Assembly: GCF_000002425.4 (NCBI RefSeq)
Contig: NC_037258.1
Location: 399,719 to 463,718, forward strand
DNA length: 64,000 nucleotides
Origin: Physcomitrium patens
Taxonomy: Eukaryota; Streptophyta; Bryopsida; Funariales; Funariaceae
Reading direction: 5' to 3'
Shown piece after piece: positions 1-12,796 of this stretch. Both the position numbers and the translations under genes were made by a program. How positions within the stretch are numbered: position 1 is the first letter of the stretch; every line of letters begins with the position of its first letter. Below the pieces are notes generated by a model that was given only the letters and a program-made list of their open reading frames with translations, had not been told where the DNA came from and did no database searches.

Positions 1-2940
1 CTTCACCTGCTCATGTAATGTTATACGGGGAGGGGATGGGGTCTTTGAACTGCACTCTAATAATCTCACAATTCTTGGAATACTTCAAATCTGTTTTGTG
101 TGCTTAGTTTGGTATGTATCTTTTTAGGCATGAGGTCTGCATGGACCTTAATTGAATGTATTGAATGGGTTACTTCTGTTTAGCAATTTTCCTTGTTTGT
201 TTGTTTATCCATGCCAACACACACCCACTACTGATGTGTCACTCATGTACTGACATTATGGCTGAGATTATTCAATTATATTGTTTCTACTCCAGTGTGT
301 GCCAGTGTTCTAATATGGGCCAAAGAGGAAAATGGATTAACATTGGATTCAAAAAAGTAAGATTTATGATGACAAATCAACCCTTCAAAGAATTGTTTTT
401 CAATGTTTATTGAAGGAAACAAACAAGCAACATTTTTGGCAAAGTTTGTAACCCTTGAGTGTGCTCAAGTTCATCCAAATATGGATCAGTTCCTTCCATT
501 TTAAAGGCACCTTTTATCAGGCAATAAGTGGACAAGTTATTTTTATTATTTTTGGAGAAAAAGAATGTTCTTCATGCAGAAATATCATATTATGTACATG
601 AGTGAAATAAAGACTTGTACTCCAGAATTATTTAAGTGCCATGGAATCAAAATATAATTACAAGAATGTCCTGTTTGGGTCTCAGTTTGATTTTTTGTAT
701 CAGTGGCAAGGTAAAAATCTGGACTCCTGCTAATGTTCTTCTCCAGGAGACAAGCCTAGTGTTCCCTCCAAAGAAAGGCAGCTAGAGTCAAGAAGAACAT
801 GACAAGCACAACCAGTCACAGAGCCTGATTATACAGAGCACTTACTTTGTACTGCTGTGGCCATAAATTCAATGCCCTTGGTCACCCCAGTACACTCCAA
901 TATAGATAGAAATGAGAGTTAGGCGTCCTTTGTCACTTTTTGTTTTTTGAAAGCAAAATAAAATAATGTGAGGTTGGTTTGTTTGTTTTGGGTCCCAAAA
1001 CTTATTGTTGTGTTGTGCACACAGAAAAGGAGGAGTCTAACTGCACTCACAAGCTAGAGTCTCCCTCCAGCATCAATAACTGTAAAATGTGGCCTACCCA
1101 GCCTCTGGAAATGTCTTCCTTTCTTTTCAGTGGAGTGTTTGTTGTGCCTAATTGCTCTACCATGCAGGAGGTCGCAATTTGGATCATCACTTATGCTGCT
1201 GCTTGCACCAGGGTTTTTCAATTTCTCCATATAGAATCTTCCAATTTTATCACTTATGTGACCTATTTTTCCTCTTCAAATCAGAAGCCAGTTAACTTGG
1301 GGGGGGGGTAAAAAAAAAAGTAAAACTACAATATATACACAAGTTATTCCCCCCTCAGTTTCAAATTTCACATCCATTTTGTTGAGCTATTAAAATATAG
1401 GCAATGTGTGCTGCGGCAAAAAGAAGTTGATGCCTGTGTCTTGTTGCATTAGCTTCAATAACTGAGAACCTTGTCCCTCATTCATTCTCTCCTTCAAGAA
1501 AGGAAACTATGAGAAAGGGGCTTACAAGTCACTGACCTTTTTGAATATAATGTTCAGTTTACTATAAATGAGGTAAGGTGCCTGTGGATTGTGGTTTTTT
1601 TTAATTGAATCAAAGTAGCATGCTGTGGGTGACTGGTATTTAGCCTTCAAAAGACAATGTATTGCTGTGCTAAAGGTTCCTTCATACATGCTTGAGACAT
1701 TGTGGAGTCAAAAGGAGCTCATCCGCATTCAAGTCTAATAGATGGATTGCATTCAAAGCCACCAACCCATTAAAATTTCAAAAAATATAAAAATCCATCA
1801 TCTCTCTGTTTTTCTCTCTCCTGTCATTCAACAAGGTCTTACAAGTATCTGAGCACAATTAGTCCCTCTCAGACAATGTCACTTGTGGACAAGCTTTTGG
1901 ATCAATAATGAGGACAACTGGGTGGCTCTTCGTTTTTTCTTTAGCCAACAACCCTTGCCAATTGACAGAGATTTTGGCTAAGCAATGCTATCAAGCCCAT
2001 GGCAGAAACATGAATTTAATTAATAATTGCAACCACTTCTTTCAATCTCATTTCTGTGTTTGCCCAATGGTTTAGATTGTGATTGACCTCCATTTCATGC
2101 TCAATTTTTTTAATTGGAGGCACAATCATGAGACAAGAACTTCCAAACTTGAGACCTGGACCCTAGCAGTTAGAAATATACATATATTAAAAAAAATAAT
2201 AGTGATAATAATTACTGACACATAGAATAGAGAATGAGGAGGCTTAGTTCTAGTTAGGCTCTGGATATGCTGATTTCTATTGAATTGCTGTAGAATTTCA
2301 GGTACTTGTCATACACCATGTTGAGCTAAAGCCTAACAAAAGGATTGTGCCAGACATCCAAAAGTCAAATTACATCTTCCTGGCAACTGATGGGAACACA
2401 GAGACCCTACTGGGTAATGTATTTATTTATTTATTGCGTGCCTTCAAGCCAAACAGCTGCTCTCTTTCGACCTGCCCGCTTCACATGCTCAGAGCTTGGG
2501 GTGGGATTTTTCCAGCCCTCCTCTCCCCCTTGCACCCATTTTAAATTTCTCACCAAATATTGCAAAACTAGGTCAAATGCAGTGCCAATCTAGGGCAAGC
2601 AGGCCTAGGCACTACTATTTTGTGCAGTGGGTTTTGAGCCCCTAAACTCAAGGCCAATCAGAAATACACATGAAAGGCATGGTGAGGTGAAGGCATGAAT
2701 CCTTCATCAAATGCTCTGATTTCCCCCTTGAGCTAACAGAAGCGAATGAATATTTGTCCCCTAATTGGATTTGGAAGATTTCGTTGTATCTGTCTCAAAA
2801 ACTGTGCCTCTACACAATACAGCCAACACTGTACCATTGACTTCAGAAACCCTCTATATTTACCAAAAACTGTCATGCTAAACCATGACAATCTTTCCTA
2901 ATAACTAAGACATTACTCAACGTTTATTTTATTTATTTTT
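1..2940. other. Unassigned moderate-composition DNA, no gene recognised
   Basis: No stretch here reads as a known protein on either strand. The open frames are short (about 60-110 codons), lack recognisable motifs and are interrupted by homopolymers such as the G9-A9 run near 1301-1319. Composition is less AT-extreme than the transposon blocks further on. It could be the intron or UTR side of a gene whose coding exons lie outside the window. Confidence 0.5.
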
Positions 2941-4180
2941 ATTAGTCTCCGTAAGAAGATATGATCTGGTGTTTGTTTTGCGTTTGTAATGAAACTTAAT
3001 TGGCTGCATCAAGAGAATGATTTAGTATTGCAACGGAATCCGCAAGCTTTTAGCAAAAATATGCATCAAAGGACCTTGACATTGAGGAAAGTTTTGCTCC
3101 TCGGAATCAAGTATCCTGAACGCACTGCATCAATCACAGCGTACTCATGTTTGCAAAACGGAGGATTGCGTAACAGTGGACAAGGTTGTTTTCTAGTAAA
3201 TAAACAAGAGAAATGGCTATCAAGATGGCTTTCTTCAGTCAGGAAGTCATGGAAATTTTGAAGCCTAGCACGGTGGTCGAAATGGGCCGGAAGGAGCATT
3301 GTACACGAACCTTCTTCTTCGTCTTCGTCTTCGGTGGGATGATATTCAATGTGTTGGGGAGAAGTAAACAGGAGAGCAAAAGCCAGACGAGAAAAGTGCA
3401 CCGTCATCCAGTCCTTTTTGCTAGAGAGCCGTCTGGAAGGCGGAAGAAGCTCACCGTGGAGTTCCCTTTTTAATGTTGCGTCTTCCACGCAGCCTTCAAG
3501 TCTAGTATAGTAAGTTACCGGAGTGCATATACTCCCGAAAGCCCGGCTATTGTGGAACTTGCGGGCCATTGGCTGTAGTAGGCGCCTACCACAATGGAGG
3601 GAGCTTCGTTCCAAGTGGAGAATTCCCACTAGGTTCTCATTAGTTGGAGTCGGTGTTTCGGTGCAGCATTCTAATTTTTATTTATTATTTTTACATTTAA
3701 TCATTTCAGGAGAAGTGGCAATCGCTACCGCTGATTGAGGTGAAGGTGCAATGGTTTTGTGGCTATCCTGTCCACAAGCAGGTAGAACAATCGAAGGTTC
3801 TTCCAGCGAAGTTGACGGCCGGCGGGGGAGTAATTCCAGCGACAATCGAGACGTGGAGTTTTGTTGTGTTGACAGTTTGTGGATCGGTCGGGTGGCTGGT
3901 TTGGAATCGAACTCAGATATAGGTCCGCAGCATTTGTAGGGCGTGCTCCGTATGGCCGGGCTTATTATGCTAAGGCTCCGATCTGATTGTTCGGTTGTGC
4001 AACTAATCAGGAGATTTCATGACGAGGTGGGTTGCACGATCCACGAGTCCATCCATATCTTGTAGTAGAAAGTTTTACACGCAGCATCTGGTTTTTTGCC
4101 CGACTTGCAGTATCGTTCGGCGTTTTTATTTACATATATTTTTTCAAAATTTTCTACAGTGCCTCTAGGGTTGAACGCTT
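2941..4180. other. GC-richer island, possible promoter/5' gene region, no gene model
   Basis: Composition rises clearly between about 3.2 and 4.1 kb. It contains TGGGCC-type site II-like motifs near 3282 and 3563 (the second on the minus strand), which are known from plant housekeeping promoters, and a perfect 12-bp palindrome GTAGGCGCCTAC at 3578-3589. A 187-codon minus-strand frame (3066-3629) and several overlapping plus frames are open, but none resembles a known protein. I infer promoter or 5' UTR DNA rather than a solved coding gene. Confidence 0.3.
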
Positions 4181-4299
4181 GTCAACAAGGTAAAGTATAT
4201 ATGGTTTCGGAATTACGTTGTTTAACTTCGACACATGTACATAGCAGTGTAGAATGTGAACTTTGAAAATATTTACTCAAGAAAACTATGCCTATGTAT

Positions 4300-7200
4300 G
4301 TAGAAGTCATAAATAGTTGTTTGTTGTCTTTTGGAGATATTGCGTACAAAATCTTTTTTATAAAAGTAGCAACTAATGGACATAATAACTTTGTTATATT
4401 TAATATCATTAGATTTTTTTTTAAATTTAGTCATTTTAGGTTGATTATGATTAAAAAAATATAATCTTAAAATAGATTAGATTTTTTGTAGTTTTAATTT
4501 TTTTCAAAGTATAATTAAGAGTTTTTTTTAATCAAGTAAAAAGTCGTAAGTTTAATAAAATTAAATCCTTATTTTTAGGTACAATAACTTTCTTACATAC
4601 TACAAAAGAAGAATTTCATTGTGTTATTTATGCCACATCTATTGTTAATGGCAAAAAAACTTCAAATGTCATTCCAAGCCAATATTAAGATTATCAAGTT
4701 ATTTTTGAAAAAAAGAATGTAAATACATTGTTCTCTCAATCAATTATTAAGAGGAAGGTCAATTGCTATTTGGACCAATATATAACTTATTACAAAATAA
4801 GTTGGCTAAATTCAAAGAATATATTGATGAGAACTTAGTCAAGAATTTTATACACCATTCTAAATCTCTAACAGGAGCTTATTTTGTTTGTAAAAAAAAA
4901 AAAGATGGATCACCATGAATGTTTGTGAATTATCAAAGGCTCAACAAGTTTATCATCAAGAATCGATATTCTCTATCTTTGATATTTAGATTCCTTGATT
5001 AATTCAATCGAGCTAAATTTTATATAAAATAGATCTATAAGGAATATGAAATCTAATACACATGAAAGAAGGAGATAAATACAAGATTAAATTTTGAATT
5101 AAGTATGGATATTTTAAATATAATATTAAAAATATAAATATTTTTTATATCCACAAATGCACTAATTACTTTTCAATATCTAATAAATAATGTCTTTTGA
5201 GAATTCTTAGATAATTTTGTTGTTTGTTATTTAGATAATAATTTAATCTACTCTAAGAACATAGAAAAATATGAACTTCATGTTTGTTGTATGTTATAAA
5301 AACTAAGAAATGTAGGACTTTAAGCCAAGATAAAAGAAAGTGTGTATTTTATATTACTCAAGTTGACATCTTAGGATATATCATTTCAAATGATGGCTTT
5401 ATGATGGATCCTAAGAAATTCCAAATTATTAAAGACTATAAGGTTTCAAAAACAATAAGTGATGTCAAATGTTTTTTGAAATTTACCAATTACTATTAGA
5501 TCTTTATGAAGATTTTTTTTTTAGGTTATAGCTTTACTTACATGTTTGACTTGTAAAAATAAACTTGAGTGGAATAAAGAAGTTAAAGCATTGTTTAAAG
5601 CTTTGAAGACAACTTTTATTTTTGCACCAATCTTATATTGCGTTAATTTTTCTAAGGCATTTTTTATGAAAATAGATGCATTGAACTTTGCTTTAGATAT
5701 GGTATTATTACAAATAGGAATAAATGACAAAATCCACTTTTTTTCTTTTCATATGAATTTATTTTCAGTAATAGAGATTAATTAGAAGATTTAAAATAAA
5801 TATTTTTTTTACAAATTATAGATCTGTTTTAAGAATAGTACCATTATCTAGAAGGTGCTTTAAGTTTAACAATTATTTACATAAGTCATAAGAATCTCAA
5901 GTATTTCATATTAGCATGTATTTTAAATTTTTGCAAAATCCATTAGAGCATGTCTTTATTAAGATTTAAATTTAAGATAACATATCGACCAAAAAAACAA
6001 CAAGGTTTGTTGAATGCCTTTTCTAGATATTTTCATCTTATATCAAAAGAAGAAGATACATCTTTTGATCAACAAAAAAATAATTCTCTTTGAACTAGAG
6101 CAATTTCATCTTTAAGCAATGAAATCTATACTAATTATTGATTCAACTTTTCTTAAGTAAATTCAATCAAGTATATCATCTAATCTTCTTGTTTGTGATA
6201 TTAAAAAAAAAAAAATCTTCTAAATCTCAAAATACTTCCAAGTTTGAATTTGAAAAAAATTTATTCTATTTTAAAAGATGCTTATATATTTCAAAAATTA
6301 AAATATAATTATGAACTTTTCAAACTCATTATAATTTTTTAATTACAAAATATTTTGGATAAAATAAGATCTTAGAATTCATTTCAAGAGATTTTTGGTA
6401 GCTTCAAATGTGAAAGATAGTCAAAAGATTTGTATAATGATGTAATATTTTTTTAAGTTCAAAAATTTCTTATCATCAACCTTATTGACTTCTTCAACTA
6501 CTATCTTTTTTAAAACAATCATGGTCTTTTGTTTCTATGGATTTTATAATGAATCTTTCAAATTTAAGCTCATATGACTCTATATTTATGACAATAGATT
6601 ATTTTACTAAAATGGCACATTTTGAACTATGCACTAAATCTATTATATGTGAAGAAATAACTAAACTTTTCTTTCACAATATCTATTACTACCATGGATT
6701 ACTAACAAATACTATATTTGATAGAGAAATCAAATTTATATCAAGATTTTAGAGAACCTTTTTTAAGATATTAAAAGTAGACATAAAATTAGCTTTGGCT
6801 TTTCATTGTCAAATTAATAGATGAAAAGAATAGATAAATCAAGTTTTGGAGCATTATTTGTAATGTACCATCAACTACTATCAAAATGATTGAACAATTC
6901 TTTTGCCATTGGCAAAGTTTTCTTAAAATAATACAATACATTATTCTTTTCATCAAACATCTTTTTATGCTAATTATGATTATTATCCACAATTGGATAC
7001 TTTTGACTTTTTAAAAATTGATAATCTTGTGATAAAAGATTTTATAAATCATTTATAAGAGCTTTATGTAACAATAATGACACAATTAAAAGAAGCTTAA
7101 GAATAACAAAAGATTAAAGCAAATGCTTATTGCAAGGAACAACTTCAATTCCATATGGGCAATAGGGTATGGTTACTTCATCATAATATCAAGACTATTT

Positions 7201-7500
7201 GCCCTTATGATAAGTTGGATTAAAATAAATTTGAATCATTTTTTATTTGTGAATAAAAAAATCTAATTGCTTATCAATTACACCTATTGAATTCTATGAA
7301 GATCCATCTTGTGTTCTATGTATCTTTTCTTGAACCATATAAGATAATAATATAATGGAAAGAAGACAAATGCTACCTCATGCTATAGAAATAGACAATA
7401 ATCAAGCGTTTGAGGTCAAAGAAGTCTTAGACTCAAGGTAGTGCCAAAATAGGTTGGAATATCTTATTTAGTGGCACAAATATGATATTTGATTTTATAT
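4300..7500 (+). pseudogene. Decayed gypsy pol (RT-RNase H-integrase-chromodomain), copy 1
   Basis: Plus-strand remnants appear in order. The RT entry region around 4900-4975 reads K-K-K-D-G-S followed by VNYQRLNKFIIKNRYSL, the conserved first RT block. VDILGYIISNDGF near 5364-5402 is the RT thumb connection. APILYCVNFSKAF near 5623-5660 is the start of RNase H. The integrase core is at 6537-6752, with DFI and DYFTKMAHF motifs and a decayed DREIKF for the usual SDRG-x-F. A chromodomain remnant (EVLDSR, then LEYLI-WHKYD) lies near 7412-7481. Many in-frame TAA stops and frame changes interrupt it. The family's enzymes copy the element RNA and insert it; none can be made from this copy. Confidence 0.85.
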
Positions 7501-7799
7501 ATAAAAAGTCTAAAGAATAGCATTTGCATTGTCTTCTACATCAAATAAGTAAATTATATTATTATTAATATATTTTATATATAATTTTTCTTATATTGCA
7601 TCTTTCAAGAAATCTATTCTTTTGTTGCATATATTTACTATTATTTTTTTTAATAATATTTCTTTTAAATTTGATCATTAGATAATAAATAATTGAATAT
7701 TATTTTTACATTATACTTAGATGAACCACTAAATATAAAGACATCATCACCTAATATATTGATATCAAATTTTTAAAGAATTGACAAATATCTTTTTGC

Positions 7800-8205
7800 A
7801 ATAGCCATGTAATATATCTATAAAAATATAAAGATGTAATTTATATCTATAATATCTATTATTTACTACAACAAATTTACAAAAGGACAACATATTATAA
7901 TATAAACCTTCATATATTAATTTCTATGCATATGTTATCTTAACTTTAATACATTAAATCTTTAAACCTTAAATCTTGTTAAATTAAATCTTATTTGCTT
8001 AATAAATATTTTGTATAATATATTTAAAGACAATTGGTAATTTTTCAATATATATAAGAAATGTTCATATTACTTAAGTAAATAGAAATAAGTAGAAGTA
8101 AGCAAAAACATATTATATAAATAATATATTCTTTTAGAAACTTAAAGAAGTTTTATAGATATAAATTACATCTTTATATTTTTATAGATATATTACATGG
8201 CTATT
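7800..8205. repeat. Perfect 53-bp inverted repeat around a 300-bp spacer
   Basis: Positions 7800-7852 and 8153-8205 are exact reverse complements over 53 bases; the arm begins AATAGCCATGTAATATATC and the next outward base on each side does not pair. The spacer is AT-rich and has no open frame. The block interrupts chromovirus copy 1 between its chromodomain and 3' LTR remnant. It could be a foldback element or MITE, but I see no convincing target-site duplication beside the arms. Confidence 0.8.
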
Positions 8206-8229
8206 CAAACTTATTCAACAAATTTCTTA

Positions 8230-8542
8230 TTTTTAAAAAGTTACATTAGTAGTACCCTACAACTTGACAATTGGGCCATAAATCTTATTGTCCTTAAAAA
8301 AACTTCCACAATGCCTTTTTGATAGCTAATACATATAGAGGTAAGACTAAGATTATCTTCACTCTTGTTAATTCTTTTCATGTATTCCAATCTTAATTTA
8401 AGTTTCCATAATTTCTTTATATTTAATAATGGTCATTCCAATGTTTTTTATTTTGACATTATGTCTTACTTACTTCTTACTTTTCAATGACACAGAAATA
8501 TATTATTTTTTCAAATAAAATTCTAAATTCATGTCCTTGACA
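8230..8542 (+). repeat. Partial LTR of chromovirus copy 1
   Basis: Matches the 3' half of the LTR of copy 2 (14270-14546). Shared landmarks are ATATAGAGG followed by a T/A-rich leader, then TTTTTCAATGACACA against TTTTTGAGTGACACA, and finally TTCATGTCCTTGACA against TTCATGTCCTCAATA. The 5' part of the LTR is not detectable. Confidence 0.7.
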
Positions 8543-9148
8543 AAGTAAAAATGACCCATTTTGGACATTCAGGAAGCAAGATTACTGATTACTTCTAATA
8601 ACCACCCTTTATGAATGGCAAAATCTCTGGTGAGTGAATAGGAACCATTTGCACACAAGATAGCCATAGGCAGCAATGGATTGACAACATTCATCAACTA
8701 AAGTACAAGCTTAGCAATGTCTTGCTCTGCCCAAGCTTATCACTGGGAGTTACATCACTGATTAAGACAATTCATCCTCCATTGACTTGTCTTTGTTATA
8801 TCCCTTGGAGAACGAAAGCACGCCAGGTAGAGTTTTAGATTACGATGAGGAAACCGAAACGAGCACAATGCTCAAAAGCCAAAATCGTAGATTTATTAGA
8901 AACCATGTCACACTACATACAAAAATTTGAGGAGCTGAGTAGCTAATGTCTTGTACAATAAGACTTGAATGCTGTTTCAAGTTCATGACCTATACTGTGC
9001 TATGTATGAGATACACATGCAGCTATGAATGACCAAATTGTCTCAAAAGCCAACCCAGCCAAAGTGGTTAGCTTTATATCAATTTTTAACCGACCCGTTC
9101 AGAGACTCAACTAAAAAAGAAATTTATTCTTTTCATGAAGCTCGTCTA
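8543..9148. other. 3' flank of the beta-COP gene
   Basis: No coding frame. This is downstream of the beta-COP stop codon on the minus strand, so it should include the 3' UTR and polyadenylation region; an AATAAA-like signal is not obvious. The change to transposon DNA is at about 8.54 kb. Confidence 0.4.
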
Positions 9149-12100
9149 TTAACCTTTCTGTTTGAGAGTAATCTTGTCTCCAAGGCTGAGGGCAATGCCC
9201 TGCGTTTTACTTCTGATTCGGACATAGCCACTGAGCTTGCCATCCGATTGCTTCTCAACACTGACATTCACCAACGCATCCTCTCCAAACACGCTCTTCG
9301 CATAAAGATTTGCCGCCAAAAAGCCACAATCACCTTCCAAAGCAGATCTGCATGTACAAGATTCAAGTGTGTTACAAACTCGGATCATTTCACTTAAACT
9401 GTGGCAAAAGTTTGATTGAAAAAATCATCAAAAGCTATCACGTTACAGGGATAGGTATATTCCAAAATACCACATAGGATAGACAAAAAGAAAAGGGCAG
9501 TGACGAGTTACTTCGATATCAATGCTTTATATCAATGCTTTGATGACTAAAGAATGGAACTTACGGAGGAGTGAGACACTTCATGTTTGTAGAATCAACA
9601 ATATGCTGCAAGAAACCCCGCACCACTTGTATGGTAGTGTTAATCGCCACCTATATCCAAAAATAGAAACTTCTCAATACAAGCTCAAAGTTCTTGACAA
9701 ACATGTTTCGTAAAATGGACCTATGCTAATATATCTTCCAAGAATTATTCATGATTGGTCACATTTCTACTTTTAAAAAACACAAGATTTTTCGATAGCG
9801 TCAATGTCGAGATCAAAATGCTGAATCAATAACGTAGGATACGAAACGAAACGAATTTACGGCCAAAATAAAAAGGAGCACTTGGTACCTTGTTCTCCCA
9901 TTCAAACTCTGCCCACATGTTGCGGAAAGCTATATCAGTACACGAGGCAGGAGCGATGTAGTCCATGATGTCAATGTGGATATCATTCAGCACCACCACA
10001 TTACGGTCAAGGACAGTGCTCGACTCGTACACAATATTTCCGAAAATGACACCCGTCTCTGTAGAAGAAACCTTGATGTTTGCTCGAATTTGCTTGCTAG
10101 TATTAGGAGCAAGAGCATAATTCTGTGGACGTTCTACTAGCTTCAAATCACCCATAGTCGCAAGCTCTAGACAGAGATTTTGAAGAGTCTCTGTTGTTCG
10201 GTTGTGAACAGTGACATCCAAGACTATATCGTATTGATGAACAGTAACATACGCTTCTGCATAGACCGGGTCGCTGAACCCTGTCAATTGGAGGACTTTG
10301 TTCAATTTCCTCGAGTCGCCCTCTTTTGTAGATTCTCCAGTTGCTCTTTTGAGGTCATCTTGCACTTCATCCTCCAGCTCCATTTGGCTCATGCCCTGCT
10401 CAGATACAAGAAAGAGACCAAACAACCATCAGAATATGTTGGTTCAGTAAGAATGGCTAAATTCATTTTAATTATACATGTGTTGCTCATACATCAACGG
10501 GCACATGAGCGTTGAAAGGGACAAAAGCTCACAAAACTCTGAATGCGCACAACAAATAATACAAGAAATCTTTAATTTTAAGAGAGAGCGGGAGAAGTGG
10601 TGGTGGTGGGGGGGTTATAGACACCAATCCCGCTACGAGCTCTAATGAAAGCTCATTGCTTCAACGGTTTGATGCAGTGAGTCCACTAAAGGACTCAAAA
10701 TTCATCGTGGGTGTTTCAAGGTATACCTTTGTTCGCTTCAGGTGATAGAAATCGATTAAATCATCGGGCTGGGCATATGAATCCTGTGCTTTCGCCTTCT
10801 TCTCTTCCATTTCCCTACAGATTTTATCATCTATCATCATTGCAAAACTTGATCGGCAGTTCTTCAACCACACCGACTTCATCACCTGGTCCTTGTTGGC
10901 AAGAACCCTGATGCACAGCGTGATCCGATCGTATGCATCGTCATCAATGGGATGAGACAAAGCGGAAGACTGGCCAAGTCTGAGCATGGAAACCATGTAT
11001 AAAAGAACGTCAGCTTCAGCTCTGTTTGCAGCCACTTGGTTCTCCTGAACATCTTCATAACGCAACATCAGTTTTGTGAGTGTGCTTGCCACCACAGCTC
11101 CCAGGAAGAAATCTCCCGTCAGTAAGATTGTCCGTAGATTGGCAGAAGAACCTACGGCTACTGATGTCAATGAGGGGGCCGCAGAAGAAGCGGCAGCACT
11201 TTGGGTTGCGTATGTCCCATCTGCTAAAATTGCGGGCCGCTTGGAAGAAGCCAGAGAAGCATGCTGCAGAGCAGTGGCTTTGGGAGTTGAAGGACCCTTG
11301 TTGCTGACAGCTGTATCAACCACATCGCCCTCCTCAGCAGAAGTAAAGAATGGAAGTTCGCCTAGTGATTGCTTAATTACAGAAATACCTGACTCTACTT
11401 CGCTTGCCGACAGTGAATACTCCCCAATAATCCAGAGAGCACAAGTAGCCACTCGCGAGGACCGGATCTGATAGAAAGTGTCCACCAACCTGGCAAGAAT
11501 CGATTCCCGCAACTTGGTGTTTGTTTGAATGATTTCTCTTACGAAGCACACAACATCGATCGCCGATGCCACGTTAGAATCCCCCAAAAAGTCCATCAAC
11601 AAATGAACCACCGTGCTAGCCACTTCTGGGAACTTCAAGGCACACGAGTGAATGGCCTGCACAAGCATTTGCCTATACTCGCCGTTCTTCTCCAGATCCC
11701 CGTTCTGTGTCTTTACGACCTCCTTCTTCAAGGTCATCACAACCTCGTCAATATTGCGAAGGGTAACGAGGTCCATCGCAATGTCAAGCGTCTTTTTACG
11801 GATATCCAAATTGGGGCTTGAAAGAGCACGCAGAACGTCCATTATAACCTCCATCATGACCTCTCTGTGAGAAGTTTTGAGCTCCTGGAGACGATCGAGG
11901 ACAATCAACTTCACATTGTTATCGCTCTGAGTTTGAAGCAGTTGGCAGTACGCATTGGCTGCGGCTCGGACAGCTGTCGGGGCAGAAGAAAGGGACACAA
12001 GAGTTCCCGCACTCTCATACATCACCGCCGCATATTGAGAACTCAACAATGACACTATGATTTTTATGTATCTCCCCTTAACCTCGGGATTGGTCCGGCA

Positions 12101-12796
12101 GACCTTGCGGATAAGCTCAAGAACCACCATCTGGAAAGTATCTCCCCACGACGATACCTTATCCAAGTGACCGAGAAGGTAAGCCACAGCCCGCTCTTGC
12201 GCACAATTGAAAAGCATGAGAAATGCGTTACGAAGGGCAGACTGATCTTGCTCCTGATGAAGAAGCTTTTCAATGAGTTCAGGGGCGTCAGGTATAAGGT
12301 GGTCCCCTTGAGGAAGTTTACAGATAGCTGTAATCGCAAGGATGGCATTCCTCTTCACAAATACATGTCGATGCTCCAGGTTAGCCAACACTGAAGGAAT
12401 GAGAGGCTCAATTAGCTCTGCCTCCATAAGTCTCGACAGAAACCGCAATGTCACCCCTCGGATATACTCATTGGGGTGCTGCAAGTTATTCCGGAGATTC
12501 TGACAGATAAGGATCATTTCCGGCAGTACCTTCCCCCGCGAGTCCGTCTTGTCTATGATTTCTAAGTACAGCAGCAAGAGCTTCTGAATGGTGTGATCCT
12601 CGGAGGGAAGTACATACCGAACAATGGTGATGAAAAGGGTAGGAATAGTTTCACCGTTGAGCAGCAGCATTATGGCTTTCTTCATGGCATCTACTTTCGC
12701 CTCAACGTCATGCCCCTCCAAATGCTCCTTGATTTCATTTGAAAGAGCGGGAGTCCCCTTGTCGAAGTGCACTAACAACGTACACGTCTTCTCCAT
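9149..12796 (-). CDS. Coatomer subunit beta (beta-COP), four exons
   Basis: Beta-COP is a large subunit of the COPI coat, which coats Golgi vesicles for retrograde Golgi-to-ER and intra-Golgi transport. Exons on the minus strand: 12796-10727, 10395-9889, 9650-9565 and 9347-9149. All introns are GT-AG, and the parts join in frame to 2862 nt, 953 residues, close to the roughly 950 of plant homologues. Residues 1-690 (exon 1) are the HEAT-like adaptin N-terminal trunk, with [35 protein letters not shown] and [16 protein letters not shown] Ser/Ala-rich linker lies near residues 495-560. Exon 2 carries the gamma-appendage-like part ([34 protein letters not shown]). Exon 3 is 86 nt (INTTI to NMKCLTP). 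Exon 4 is the appendage platform ([20 protein letters not shown]) and ends KITLKQKG. I chose the Met at 12796 because MEK is the family's conserved start; in-frame Mets at 12805 and 12829 would add 3 or 11 residues. No damage is seen. Confidence 0.96.

Larger units (their letters stand above)
4190..8542 (+). mobile_element. Ty3/gypsy chromovirus, copy 1, 5'-truncated and decayed
   Basis: A decayed plus-strand LTR retrotransposon. It starts inside the polyprotein and aligns by eye with copy 2 from about 16.08 kb onward, so the 5' LTR and gag are missing. Protease-side sequence, reverse transcriptase, RNase H, integrase and chromodomain follow in the normal Ty3/gypsy order. The 3' end (about 8230-8542) matches the 3' part of the LTR at 13994-14546, ending in the LTR terminus TTGACA. 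An unrelated block of about 0.7 kb lies between the chromodomain and the LTR remnant. Stops and frameshifts throughout exclude activity. Confidence 0.85.

Noticed and set aside
3066..3629. 187-codon minus-strand open frame
   Set aside because: No recognisable domain, low-complexity acidic stretch from a CTTCGTCTTCGTCTTC repeat, and overlapping open frames on the other strand; more likely promoter or UTR DNA.
9029..9397. 122-codon plus-strand frame
   Set aside because: Antisense to beta-COP exon 4, which is unambiguous by conservation.
11076..11471. 131-codon plus-strand frame within the beta-COP region
   Set aside because: Lies opposite the well-conserved beta-COP coding exon and is explained as its antisense shadow.
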